Assembly: GCA_900543095.1 (NCBI GenBank)
Contig: UQQD01000035.1
Location: forward strand, 1 to 12,014
Length of the DNA: 12,014 bases
Origin: an uncultured Ruminococcus sp.
GTDB taxonomy: Bacteria > Bacillota > Clostridia > Oscillospirales > Acutalibacteraceae
Direction of reading: 5' to 3'
Shown: piece by piece, positions 1 to 6,629 of the stretch
How positions within the stretch are numbered: position 1 is the stretch's first letter
Layout of the letters: each line of letters starts with the position of its first letter
Translations under genes and position numbers: made by a program
The notes under the pieces: generated by a model
The model's input: only the letters and a program-made list of their open reading frames with translations
Told to the model about the DNA's origin: nothing
Databases searched by the model: none

Positions 1-65
1 CAGGACTTGAACCTGCGGCATCTTGGTCCCAAACCAAGCACTCTACCAAACTGAGTTACACCTCG
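1..65 (-). tRNA. tRNA-Pro (anticodon TGG), 3' end cut by window edge
   Basis: Read on the minus strand, the 5' end is the acceptor strand CGAGGTG (65-59), followed by a D arm (ACTC...GAGT) and an anticodon arm CTTGG-TTTGGGA-CCAAG whose 7-base loop places TGG as the anticodon, which decodes proline. A T arm begins (GCAGG-TTCAAGT-CCTG) and the sequence then leaves the window, so the 3' acceptor strand and CCA end are not visible. A strong promoter lies directly upstream at 94-122. Confidence 0.95.
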
Positions 66-69
66 AAAT

Positions 70-93
70 CTGTCGGTATCCGACAGCTTTTTT
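70..93 (+). terminator. Hairpin plus T-run between tRNA-Pro and its promoter
   Basis: A perfect 7-bp stem CTGTCGG (70-76) / CCGACAG (80-86) has a 3-nt TAT loop and is followed on the plus strand by C and six Ts. Read on plus it has the form of an intrinsic terminator. It would stop transcription entering from the left, opposite to the tRNA. Read on minus, the predicted tRNA transcript would start at almost exactly this hairpin (about position 87), so it may instead be a 5' leader stem of the tRNA precursor. The sequence does not decide between the two. Confidence 0.45.
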
Positions 94-122
94 ATTATAT
101 ATTATGTTTTAAAATTTGTCAA
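94..122 (-). promoter_or_regulatory. Consensus sigma-A promoter for tRNA-Pro
   Basis: On the minus strand TTGACA (122-117), a 17-nt AT-rich spacer and TATAAT (99-94) match the housekeeping consensus at every position. Transcription would start near 87, about 22 nt upstream of the tRNA 5' end. Perfect promoters of this kind are usual for stable RNA genes. Confidence 0.85.
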
Positions 123-167
123 CTGTTATTTCTGTTGCAGACGAGCACGGCTTTAATCATCTATCGG

Positions 168-821
168 TTACAAAACAGACAATCTTGAATACAGATCTGC
201 GGCAGAATTTATATATGCCTTACAGTTAAACTGATTGGCGTCTTCAACGCTCTTAAAGCCCAATCCGTACAGCACGGCTACAAAATCCATTCCAACTGCC
301 TGAGCTCCGTATGCATCAACACTGCTGTCACCTACAAGCACGCTGTCCTCAACGGAAACACCCAAATTGTCGCACGCCTGCCTTATCAGGTCACATTTGT
401 TGAGATTTGTTCCGACATCGGTCGCACAAACAACGTCAAAAAGCCTGCCTATATCTTCATGATTCGTAAGCATATCGTTTACATATCGTCTGTTTTGCTG
501 TGTAGCTACCGCAAGCTTACAGCCGCACTCCTTAAGCTTTTTAAGCGATGACTCTATCCCCTCATAAATCAAAAGCATTTCTTCGCCCTTTTGAGAATAA
601 AGTTTGCTGTAATTGTTTACGGCATATTCAATTTCGTCCGCTTTCATTCCGTAGAGCTTTTCAAAGCTCTGTTCAAGCGTAAGACCTATTGTGTAACAAA
701 GAGCATCGCGGGCAATAGGAGGATAACCCATTGCTGCTGCGGTCGTATTAAAACAATAAAGCGTTCCCGGCGAAGTGTCGGCAATGGTTCCCTCAAATCC
801 GAAGATTATCAGCTTTTTCAT
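168..821 (-). CDS. HAD-superfamily protein with degenerate catalytic motif I
   Basis: The 217-residue protein has the length and layout of a phosphoglycolate-phosphatase/beta-phosphoglucomutase-like HAD protein: core strand and motif I at 4-12, helical cap at about 15-85, motif II Thr107 (AVATQ), motif III Lys142, and motif IV GDSSVD with Asp165 and Asp169. Motif I is abnormal. It reads IIFGFEGTI where the family has IIFDFDGTI, so the nucleophile Asp8 is Gly and the acid/base Asp10 is Glu. In HAD hydrolases the first Asp forms the phospho-enzyme intermediate, so normal phosphatase activity is not expected. The frame is otherwise intact with good family residues throughout, which argues against simple decay. 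The start is fixed by GAGGTG (832-827) 5 nt before ATG. The gene stands alone between tRNA-Pro and the divergent O-antigen ligase gene. Family call is firm; function is unknown. Confidence 0.85.
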   Translation of the reverse strand: MKKLIIFGFEGTIADTSPGTLYCFNTTAAAMGYPPIARDALCYTIGLTLEQSFEKLYGMKADEIEYAVNNYSKLYSQKGEEMLLIYEGIESSLKKLKECGCKLAVATQQNRRYVNDMLTNHEDIGRLFDVVCATDVGTNLNKCDLIRQACDNLGVSVEDSVLVGDSSVDAYGAQAVGMDFVAVLYGLGFKSVEDANQFNCKAYINSAADLYSRLSVL

Positions 822-943
822 AATATCACCTCAGATATACTTTCGAATGTTAGGATAGTCAATTTTACATAAAACACATAACTAATAAAATTTCCGATAT
901 ACATAATTCTATCTAAGCAAAGCTTGCGACAGATTGCATTTAA

Positions 944-972
944 ATTATACCACCTGATTTAAATAAATACAA
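944..972 (-). promoter_or_regulatory. Probable promoter of the HAD-like gene
   Basis: Minus strand TTGTAT (972-967), 17-nt spacer, TATAAT (949-944). The -10 is perfect and the -35 weak (TTG only). It would give a leader of roughly 115 nt before the ATG at 821. It sits back to back with the plus-strand promoter at 983-1011. Confidence 0.45.
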
Positions 973-982
973 TACTTTTCAT

Positions 983-1011
983 TTGACATTGTTTATAATA
1001 CGGTATAAAAT
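983..1011 (+). promoter_or_regulatory. Promoter of the O-antigen ligase-type gene
   Basis: TTGACA (983-988) is a perfect -35; 17 nt later TAAAAT (1006-1011) is a good -10 (TATAAA at 1004-1009 is an alternative with a 15-nt spacer). The start codon follows at 1046 with GAAAGG (1032-1037) as ribosome binding site, 8 nt before ATG. Confidence 0.65.
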
Positions 1012-1045
1012 TATTGTATGCAATAAATTATGAAAGGTTATTATT

Positions 1046-2707
1046 ATGTCTCATATTCAAAACAGAAGTACCGAATCTATACCGGAACGCCCAAAATATC
1101 AAATAAAGAATGCGGTTGTAAACTACTTTCTTTTGCTTATGTTTTCGCTTTTTCCGCTGTATCTTGCTATATTTGCAGATGGGAATTTTCCGTTTATACA
1201 CTTTGACAACGCCTTTGGAAGTATAAGACACGACAAATATTATCTCTTTCTTATCCTGACAGGAATTTTGCTCGTTGTGGAGGTTATGCTTTTTGTGACC
1301 TACAGCGAAAAAACAAAATCGCCCGACAAGCTCGAACATAAAAAAAGTATTTTTTCAACATTTTCATTTGTTGATTACGCAATGCTTGCGCTGCTGCTGA
1401 CAAGTGCGGTTTCGGCATTATTCTCTCCATACATTCAAACCGCTCTGTTCGGAGAACCGAACGGCAGGAACAACGGTCTTTTGTTGATTGTATTCTATGT
1501 TATTGTATATTTTCTGATAACACGGTTTTATTACTATATGGAATACGTTTTTGCAGTGTTCGCCGCAGCGTCAGCCGTTGTATACCTTTTGTCTGTGCTG
1601 AACGGCTTTTACATAGATCCGCTCGGCACACTCAGTCTGCTCAGCGCAAAACAAGCTAATGACTTCATTTCAACTATCGGCAACAAAAACCTGCTTTCAA
1701 GCTATATTTGTATCTCCTTGCCGATAATTGTATGTATGTCGGTTCATTCCAAAAATAAGATTGCAAGAATAATATATCTTGTTTCGGCCGGCTTTGGCTT
1801 TATGTCGCTTATGGTATCCGACAGTGATTCGGGAATACTTGGCATAGGCGTTTTCCTTTCGGTATATCTAATCGTGTATTCACGCAAAATATCAAGGCTC
1901 AAAAGATATTTCCTTACGCTCAGCGTTATGCTTGCTTCGGCAAAAATATTAAGGCTGTTTTCACTGCTTATGGGCGACAAATACAAAGAAATCGGCAGTC
2001 TTCAGCAGATGTTTGTATTTTCAAATCAGGGATTTATACTTCTGGGAATTTGTGCATTGATTACCGTATTGCTTTATCTTGCAGATTATAAAAAGCCCAA
2101 CCTTGTTTTGCCGAAAGCTGTTCCTGTTATCCTGTCGGTTTTGCTTGCGGCAGCGGTAATCGGAGTAATTGCGGCAGTGATATATTTCAGTACGGTTGAC
2201 ACAAAAACAAACCTCGGAAGCTTTGAAAGGCTGCTGAGGTTCAACGACAAATGGGGTACGCACAGAGGCTATATGTGGATAAGATCCATGCAGATATTCG
2301 GCGACGCTTCAATTTGGCAAAAGCTGTTCGGCACAGGTCCGGACACATTTTATTATCCGTTCAGCCCATACTTTGAAGGGTTACAAAAATTCGGCGACAG
2401 TTCAACAAACGCCGCACACAACGAATATATAAACTACCTTATCACAACCGGTATTTTCGGACTTGCGGCATACCTTGCGTTTGTCGGAGGAGCAGTTGTA
2501 AGAGCTGTAAAAACTGCGGCAAGAAATCCGATTGCTATTGTGTTCATTGCCGCTGTTGCGGGATACTCGGCTCAGGCGTTCGTAAATATCTCTCAGCCTA
2601 TCACAACACCGCTGTTTATAATTTTTGTGGCATTGTGCGAAGCAGTCAGCAGAAAATCCGCTTTGTCTTATGAGGCGGAAAGCAGAGCTTGTACCGATTT
2701 AAATTAA
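1046..2707 (+). CDS. O-antigen ligase / polymerase (Wzy_C) family membrane protein
   Basis: The 553-residue polytopic protein has about a dozen hydrophobic segments from residue 24 to 535. The long loop before the last helices (about 385-460) carries the Wzy_C/O-antigen ligase signature: Arg407 in THRGYMW, the turn LFGTGPDTF (428-435) and AHNEY (457-461), followed by an ITTGIFG helix. IGNKNLLSSY (211-220) is a motif I also associate with Firmicute members. Characterised relatives (WaaL, Wzy, PglL) move or polymerise undecaprenyl-linked glycans on the outer face of the membrane. In a Gram-positive the likely substrate is a capsule or wall polysaccharide, or a glycoprotein glycan. No glycosyltransferase or flippase genes lie beside it, so the substrate cannot be inferred. 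It is monocistronic, with promoter at 983-1011 and terminator at 2717-2754. Confidence 0.85.
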   Translation: MSHIQNRSTESIPERPKYQIKNAVVNYFLLLMFSLFPLYLAIFADGNFPFIHFDNAFGSIRHDKYYLFLILTGILLVVEVMLFVTYSEKTKSPDKLEHKKSIFSTFSFVDYAMLALLLTSAVSALFSPYIQTALFGEPNGRNNGLLLIVFYVIVYFLITRFYYYMEYVFAVFAAASAVVYLLSVLNGFYIDPLGTLSLLSAKQANDFISTIGNKNLLSSYICISLPIIVCMSVHSKNKIARIIYLVSAGFGFMSLMVSDSDSGILGIGVFLSVYLIVYSRKISRLKRYFLTLSVMLASAKILRLFSLLMGDKYKEIGSLQQMFVFSNQGFILLGICALITVLLYLADYKKPNLVLPKAVPVILSVLLAAAVIGVIAAVIYFSTVDTKTNLGSFERLLRFNDKWGTHRGYMWIRSMQIFGDASIWQKLFGTGPDTFYYPFSPYFEGLQKFGDSSTNAAHNEYINYLITTGIFGLAAYLAFVGGAVVRAVKTAARNPIAIVFIAAVAGYSAQAFVNISQPITTPLFIIFVALCEAVSRKSALSYEAESRACTDLN

Positions 2708-2716
2708 GAAATCACT

Positions 2717-2754
2717 AAAAAAACGGGGCGCATCAAACGATACGCCTCGTTTTT
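2717..2754. terminator. Bidirectional intrinsic terminator between convergent genes
   Basis: Stem ACGGGGCG (2723-2730) / CGCCTCGT (2743-2750) has one G-U wobble on the plus strand. It is extended inside the loop by ATC/GAT around AAAC. A run of As (2717-2723) precedes it and five Ts (2750-2754) follow it, so it can end both the plus-strand ligase transcript and the minus-strand nrdDG transcript. Confidence 0.8.
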
Positions 2755-2755
2755 C

Positions 2756-2840
2756 ATCGGAGCAACGCCCTGTGCTTTTCCTGCAAGGAGCAGAGCTTGC
2801 GAAAAATTGCAAGCAGTGCAAAGGAGCGTCAGCTCTCGGT
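2756..2840 (+). repeat. Dispersed palindromic repeat, copy A
   Basis: The copy begins ATCGGAGCAACGC and ends GCGTCAGCTCTCGG. The ends pair as GAGC-A-ACGC with GCGT-CA-GCTC. They enclose a first hairpin (CTGTGCT / AGCAGAG, one mismatch) and a second (CTTGC-8 nt-GCAAG). The same order of elements recurs at 5617-5736 and 8957-9077. This copy lacks the second-domain hairpin found in the other two. It lies in the 3' untranslated region of nrdG, inside the terminator at 2717-2754. Strand is given by the orientation in which all three copies align; the element has no recognised coding content. Confidence 0.75.
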
Positions 2841-2845
2841 TTATA

Positions 2846-3382
2846 TTAAATTTTACCGCTTTTGACCTTGTAAAGTACAACCTCGCCCGACTCAAGCGAC
2901 TTTTTCACATCAATAATACGTTGATTTGACGAACCGCAAAATTGCAGGCTGATATCATACAGTGCCTGAACAAACTCTCCGTCAACAAGCACGTTGATAA
3001 GCGACAGCATTTCATCGGTGTATTCGCACCTTGCACGGCTCTCTGATCTAAGTTCACTGTCGAAAAGATAGCCCGTATAGCACCAAACGGTTTTGTCGGG
3101 ATACCTTTCTTTTACTCTTTTCAAAAACGGAAGCAAAGCTTTTTGATTTTGCGGTTCAAAAGGCTCTCCGCCCAAAAGCGAAAGTCCGTCGATATAGTCG
3201 GGAGCAAGCTCGGAAATCAGTCTGTCCTCAACCTCTTTTGTAAACGGCTTGCCGTAGTTAAAATCCCATGTATCGGCATTAAAGCAGTTTTTGCAGTGAT
3301 GGGTACAGCCCGACACAAACAGCGATACTCTTACGCCTTCGCCGTTTGCAATGTCGCAGTTTTTTATCTCGCCGTAATTCAT
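2846..3382 (-). CDS. nrdG: Anaerobic ribonucleotide reductase-activating protein (radical SAM)
   Basis: The 178-residue protein is the activase of class III ribonucleotide reductase. It uses a [4Fe-4S] cluster and S-adenosylmethionine to put the radical on the C-terminal glycine of NrdD. The cluster motif CX3CX2C is Cys26-Cys30-Cys33 (CTHHCKNC), followed by the SAM-binding GGEP at 71-74. Length is slightly above the ~155-175 usual for NrdG. Its ATG (3382-3380) shares one base with the nrdD stop (TGATG), and no clear Shine-Dalgarno precedes it, so translation is probably coupled to nrdD. The call is supported by both motif and partner gene. Transcription should stop at 2717-2754, after passing through repeat copy A. 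Confidence 0.96.
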   Translation of the reverse strand: MNYGEIKNCDIANGEGVRVSLFVSGCTHHCKNCFNADTWDFNYGKPFTKEVEDRLISELAPDYIDGLSLLGGEPFEPQNQKALLPFLKRVKERYPDKTVWCYTGYLFDSELRSESRARCEYTDEMLSLINVLVDGEFVQALYDISLQFCGSSNQRIIDVKKSLESGEVVLYKVKSGKI

Positions 3383-5577
3383 CAGAGGTGAAGCACCCTT
3401 TCTCTGATTTCCTGAGTTCTTCCCTGATTCCAGAACTGCGTGCCGATATATCCGCAGGTTCTTCTTGCAACGCTCATTTTGTCCTGATCGCGGTTGTGGC
3501 AGTTAGGACATTCCCAAACAAGCTTGCCCTCATCCTCAACAATCTTTATCTCTCCGTCATAGCCGCAAACCTGACAGTAGTCGCTCTTTGTGTTAAGCTC
3601 GGCGTACATAATGTTCTCATAAATAAATTTTATTACCTGCAAAACAGCGGAGATGTTGCTCTGCATATTAGGCACTTCAACATAGCTTATTGCGCCGCCC
3701 GGAGAAAGCGCCTGAAACTCGGATTCAAGCTTAAGCTTATCAAAAGCATTGATGTTCTCGGTAACGTGAACGTGATAGCTGTTTGTTATGTAATTTTTAT
3801 CGGTAACGCCTTTGATAACTCCAAAACGCTTTTGCAGACATTTTGCGAATTTATAAGTTGTGCTTTCAAGCGGCGTGCCGTAGATACTGTAATCTATATT
3901 TTCTTCGGCTTTCCATTTTGCACAATATTCATTGAGCTTACGCATAATCTCAAGGCCGAGCTTTTCGCCCTCTTTTTCGGTGAGCTTTTTGCCGTTAAGG
4001 CTGTAAACACATTCCCAAAGTCCTGCATAGCCCAGCGAGATTGTGGAATAGCCGTCGTAAAGCAGTCTGTCTATGGTTTCGCCCTTTTTGAGTCTTGAAA
4101 GTGCACCGTACTGCCAAAGTATCGGAGCCGCATCGGAAAGCGTTCCCTTTAATCTTTCGTGACGGCAGCGCAGCGCACGATGACAAAGCTCCATACGCTC
4201 GTCAAAAATCCTCCAGAATTTGTTCATATCTCTGTTTGCGCTCAATCCGATGTCAACAAGGTTTACCGTAACTACACCCTGATTAAAACGTCCGTAGTAT
4301 TTATGCTTACCTTCAACATAATTTTTGGCATTTGCAATGTTGCCGATGCCTGCATCGGTAAATCTGTCGGGAGTGAGAAACGAACGGCAACCCATACAGG
4401 TGTAAACATCGCCCTTTAATTCAAGCATAACCTTTTCGGAAATATAGTCGGGAACCATTCTTTTTGCAGTGCATTTTGCGGCAAGCTCCGTTAAATACCA
4501 ATATTTGCTGTCTTCGGTTATATTGTCCTTTTCAAGAACGTATATAAGCTTTGGAAACGCAGGAGTAACCCAAACGCCGACCTCGTTCTTTACGCCCTGA
4601 TAGCGTTGTCTGAGGGTTTCTTCAATAATCATCGCAAGGTCGTTTTTTTCCTGCTCGTTTTTGGCTTCGTTCAAGTACATATATACGGTAACGAACGGCG
4701 CCTGACCGTTTGTTGTAAGCAGTGTTACTACCTGATACTGTATTGTCTGAACGCCTCTGTTGACCTCTTTGCGAAGACGTTTTTCAACTATGTCGTTAAT
4801 TTTGTCCTCTGAAACCTCGGCGCCAAGCTCCCTGATCTCCTCAAGCGTTTCACGGCGGATTTTTTCTCTTGAAGTCTGCACAAAGGGCGCAAGATGCGCA
4901 AGGCTTATGCTCTGTCCGCCGTACTGACTGCTTGCAACCTGAGCGATTATCTGGGTTGCAATATTGCAGGCGGTGGAAAAGCTGTGCGGCTTTTCAATAA
5001 GCGTATCGCTGATAACCGTACCGTTCTGGAGCATATCCTCAAGGTTTACGAGGTCGCAGTTGTGCATATGCTGAGCAAAATAGTCGGCGTCGTGAAAGTG
5101 AATAAGGCCCTGTCTGTCGGCTTCTACAATATCGGGTGGAAGCAACATTCTCCTTGTGAGGTCACGGCTGACCTCTCCTGCCATATAATCACGCTGAACG
5201 CTGTTTACCGTTGGATTTTTGTTGGAGTTTTCCTGCTTTACTTCTTCATTGTTACATTCAATAAGTGAAAGAATTCGGTTATCGGTCGTGTTTGCCTTAC
5301 GAATGAGCGAACGGGTGTAACGGTATCTGACATATCGTCTTGCAAGCTCAAACGCACCCTTTGCCATAAGCTGGTCTTCGACCATATCCTGAATTTCCTC
5401 AACGGATACAGCTCTGTTTATTTTGTTGCATTTGTATTCCACATAGTCCGCAATGTCATATATCTGCTCTTCGGTCAAAAACGGCGTGTCTGAAGAATTG
5501 TTTGCCTTTTTAACAGCGTTGACTATTTTATCAATATTGAATAATTCTTCCGAGCCGTTACGTTTAATAATCTTCAT
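3382..5577 (-). CDS. nrdD: Anaerobic (class III) ribonucleoside-triphosphate reductase, large subunit
   Basis: The 731-residue glycyl-radical enzyme reduces ribonucleoside triphosphates to deoxynucleotides without oxygen. An N-terminal ATP-cone (about 1-90, beginning MKIIKRNGSEELF) suggests allosteric control by ATP/dATP. The catalytic barrel follows, with Cys174 (HNCDLVNL) and the CMGC pair Cys394/Cys397, positions that fit the conserved cysteines of the family. The C-terminus has four zinc-type cysteines (668, 671, 690, 693) and the radical loop RRTCGYIG with Gly709. Length is as expected. The start is fixed by AGGAAGG (5590-5584), 6 nt before ATG. nrdG follows with a 1-nt overlap. Upstream lie repeat copy B, candidate NrdR boxes and a divergent Crp/Fnr gene. 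Confidence 0.97.
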   Translation of the reverse strand: MKIIKRNGSEELFNIDKIVNAVKKANNSSDTPFLTEEQIYDIADYVEYKCNKINRAVSVEEIQDMVEDQLMAKGAFELARRYVRYRYTRSLIRKANTTDNRILSLIECNNEEVKQENSNKNPTVNSVQRDYMAGEVSRDLTRRMLLPPDIVEADRQGLIHFHDADYFAQHMHNCDLVNLEDMLQNGTVISDTLIEKPHSFSTACNIATQIIAQVASSQYGGQSISLAHLAPFVQTSREKIRRETLEEIRELGAEVSEDKINDIVEKRLRKEVNRGVQTIQYQVVTLLTTNGQAPFVTVYMYLNEAKNEQEKNDLAMIIEETLRQRYQGVKNEVGVWVTPAFPKLIYVLEKDNITEDSKYWYLTELAAKCTAKRMVPDYISEKVMLELKGDVYTCMGCRSFLTPDRFTDAGIGNIANAKNYVEGKHKYYGRFNQGVVTVNLVDIGLSANRDMNKFWRIFDERMELCHRALRCRHERLKGTLSDAAPILWQYGALSRLKKGETIDRLLYDGYSTISLGYAGLWECVYSLNGKKLTEKEGEKLGLEIMRKLNEYCAKWKAEENIDYSIYGTPLESTTYKFAKCLQKRFGVIKGVTDKNYITNSYHVHVTENINAFDKLKLESEFQALSPGGAISYVEVPNMQSNISAVLQVIKFIYENIMYAELNTKSDYCQVCGYDGEIKIVEDEGKLVWECPNCHNRDQDKMSVARRTCGYIGTQFWNQGRTQEIRERVLHL

Positions 5578-5616
5578 AATTTTCCTTCCTTTTCTATTTA
5601 TTAATTTCGAAACTTT

Positions 5617-5736
5617 TTAGATCAGAGCAACACTCTGCTTTACTTAAAAAGAGCAGAGTCTGCTAAAAGTTGCAAACACTGTGAGAAGGCATTAGCTCCT
5701 CCCGGTTTCATCAGGGAGTATAACTCCCGCTGAAAC
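5617..5736 (+). repeat. Dispersed palindromic repeat, copy B (two-domain)
   Basis: Domain 1 runs from TTAGATCAGAGCAACAC to CATTAGCTCC (5617-5700) and contains the perfect hairpin CTCTGCT/AGCAGAG. Domain 2 (5705-5736) is a hairpin GTTTCA...TGAAAC enclosing GGGAGT-ATA-ACTCCC. A further small hairpin AAATGT/ACATTT follows at 5741-5758. The copy sits between nrdD and its likely promoter, so on the minus strand it would be part of the nrdD mRNA leader and could affect its folding. Confidence 0.75.
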
Positions 5737-5762
5737 TTAAAAATGTCGGGTAACATTTGTGC

Positions 5763-5813
5763 TTGGAATATATTGTTCACATCGGATTTTTATTATACAA
5801 TATAAGATTTCAA
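5763..5813 (-). promoter_or_regulatory. Probable nrdD promoter region with a weak NrdR box pair
   Basis: TATAAT on the minus strand (5797-5792) is the best -10 for nrdD, but no good -35 is found 17 nt upstream. Around it lie two partial matches to the NrdR box as I recall it (acaCwAtATaTwGtgt): 5763-5778 with core GAATATATTG, and 5795-5810 with core CAATATAAGA. Their centres are 32 bp apart, the three-turn spacing typical of NrdR box pairs. Each match is only 10-11 of 16 in very AT-rich DNA, so the case rests on position and spacing. Confidence 0.35.
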
Positions 5814-5818
5814 ATTTC

Positions 5819-5834
5819 TGTTGCACAAGCAACA
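5819..5834. promoter_or_regulatory. Palindrome TGTTGC-N4-GCAACA, candidate Crp/Fnr-type operator
   Basis: A perfect 6+4+6 inverted repeat (TGTTGC ACAA GCAACA) has the half-site spacing of Crp/Fnr-family operators (compare TTGAT-N4-ATCAA of Fnr). It overlaps the -35 of the divergent Crp/Fnr gene and lies upstream of the nrdD promoter, so one bound dimer could control both. The binder is an inference. Confidence 0.5.
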
Positions 5835-5849
5835 AATATATGTTACAAT
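5821..5849 (+). promoter_or_regulatory. Likely promoter of the Crp/Fnr-type gene
   Basis: TTGCAC (5821-5826), a 17-nt spacer and TACAAT (5844-5849). The -10 is good and the -35 moderate, as might be expected of a regulated promoter. The start codon is at 5902. Confidence 0.45.
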
Positions 5850-5864
5850 AACTATATATTGTGT
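5849..5864. promoter_or_regulatory. Candidate NrdR box
   Basis: TAACTATATATTGTGT matches the NrdR consensus acaCwAtATaTwGtgt (recalled from the literature) at 14 of 16 positions, with the whole core CTATATATTG intact. It lies just downstream of the -10 of the divergent Crp/Fnr gene. A weaker 11/16 match lies one 32-bp step further on at 5881-5896. NrdR represses ribonucleotide reductase genes across Firmicutes, and nrdD is the neighbouring gene. Confidence 0.45.
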
Positions 5865-5901
5865 TATCCGAAATATAAACACACATTATGAGGTGGTTGT
5901 A

Positions 5902-6528
5902 ATGTTTGACATTTCAAGCGGTTTAATGCTTGCAAACTCAGATTTTAAGGGGCTGAACGACTGTTTTCAGCCGGTTGAAAGGGTATATGAAAAGGGCGAA
6001 ACAATTACAATATCTTCATCTGAAAATGACAGTATTGGAATAATTAAAAGCGGGCTTGTTTATCTTTTGACCGAAAATAATGAAGAACAGCGTCGAATTG
6101 CAGATTACTATCAGAAGGGCGATTATTTTGGTATTCACTTTTTGCCAAACACCGATGAAAAATACTTTTATCTGTATGCAAAGACGAAGTGCAAGGTAGA
6201 TATGTTTAAATATCAAAGGCTCATCACCTGCTGTGAAAATCACTGCGAGAAGCATTCTCTTTTGCTTGATAAAATAATAAGACAGACCGTAAAAAAGCAG
6301 GCGGCGCATATTGATATTTTGGGACAAAGAACATTAAGAAGCAAGCTTATTGAATTTTTTAAGTATCTAAAAGATGAAGTCGGCTCAAATACGTTTAAAG
6401 TACCTCTGCCATATTCGGATCTTGCGGATTATCTTGCGGTTGACCGCAGTGCAATGATGCGAGAACTAAAAAAGCTGAGCGAAGAAAACATAATTTCAGC
6501 CGACAAAAGAAATATTGAATTGATATAA
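5902..6528 (+). CDS. Crp/Fnr-family transcriptional regulator
   Basis: The 208-residue protein has an N-terminal cyclic-nucleotide-binding-type beta roll (about 20-105, with KGDYFG at 72-77), a long dimer helix (about 118-140) and a C-terminal winged helix (about 143-205) with recognition helix DRSAMMRELKKL (181-192). It lacks the N-terminal cysteine cluster of E. coli Fnr; its cysteines are C21, C97, C110, C111 and C115 with His118 (TCCENHCEKH) at the start of the dimer helix. A C-x3-C-x2-H pattern there recurs in uncharacterised Firmicute relatives, in my recollection, and might bind metal or act as a thiol sensor. The start is ATG 5902, preceded by GAGGTGG (5890-5896) at 5 nt; a longer TTG-initiated reading from 5821 overlaps the promoter and is unlikely. 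It is divergent from nrdDG, so control of nrdDG and of itself is plausible. Confidence 0.9.
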   Translation: MFDISSGLMLANSDFKGLNDCFQPVERVYEKGETITISSSENDSIGIIKSGLVYLLTENNEEQRRIADYYQKGDYFGIHFLPNTDEKYFYLYAKTKCKVDMFKYQRLITCCENHCEKHSLLLDKIIRQTVKKQAAHIDILGQRTLRSKLIEFFKYLKDEVGSNTFKVPLPYSDLADYLAVDRSAMMRELKKLSEENIISADKRNIELI

Positions 6529-6534
6529 AATTCC

Positions 6535-6578
6535 AAATAAAAATAAAGCGCACAGCGGCAAAATCAAACCGCTGACGC
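6535..6578 (-). terminator. Intrinsic terminator of the minus-strand operon
   Basis: Stem CAGCGG (6553-6558) / CCGCTG (6569-6574) is continued by GCG/CGC (6548-6550 / 6576-6578) across a small internal loop. On the minus strand it is followed by a T-rich tract (6547-6535). It ends transcription of the HPr-like gene. The plus-strand Crp/Fnr gene ends at 6528 but has no T-run after this hairpin. Confidence 0.65.
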
Positions 6579-6629
6579 ACCTGATAAACCGCACATATCA
6601 TGCCCAAAAGCACGGCTCATAACCTGAAA

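Noticed and set aside
591..872. Open frame on plus strand opposite the HAD gene
   Set aside because: Antisense shadow of a well-supported gene, no ribosome binding site, no recognisable domain.
2704..2895. Small minus-strand ORF over repeat copy A
   Set aside because: Translation runs through the repeat, the terminator and the nrdG 3' end. The corresponding frames in copies B and C are not conserved as protein.
3346..4098. Long 250-codon open frame opposite nrdD and nrdG
   Set aside because: It lies entirely antisense to conserved NrdD/NrdG coding sequence and has no family features; length is a by-product of codon bias.
4894..5268. Open frame antisense to nrdD
   Set aside because: Shadow of the NrdD reading frame; no start signal.
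5821..5901. 27-residue N-terminal extension of the Crp/Fnr protein from a TTG
   Set aside because: Overlaps the likely promoter and palindrome and has no ribosome binding site, while ATG 5902 has a strong one.
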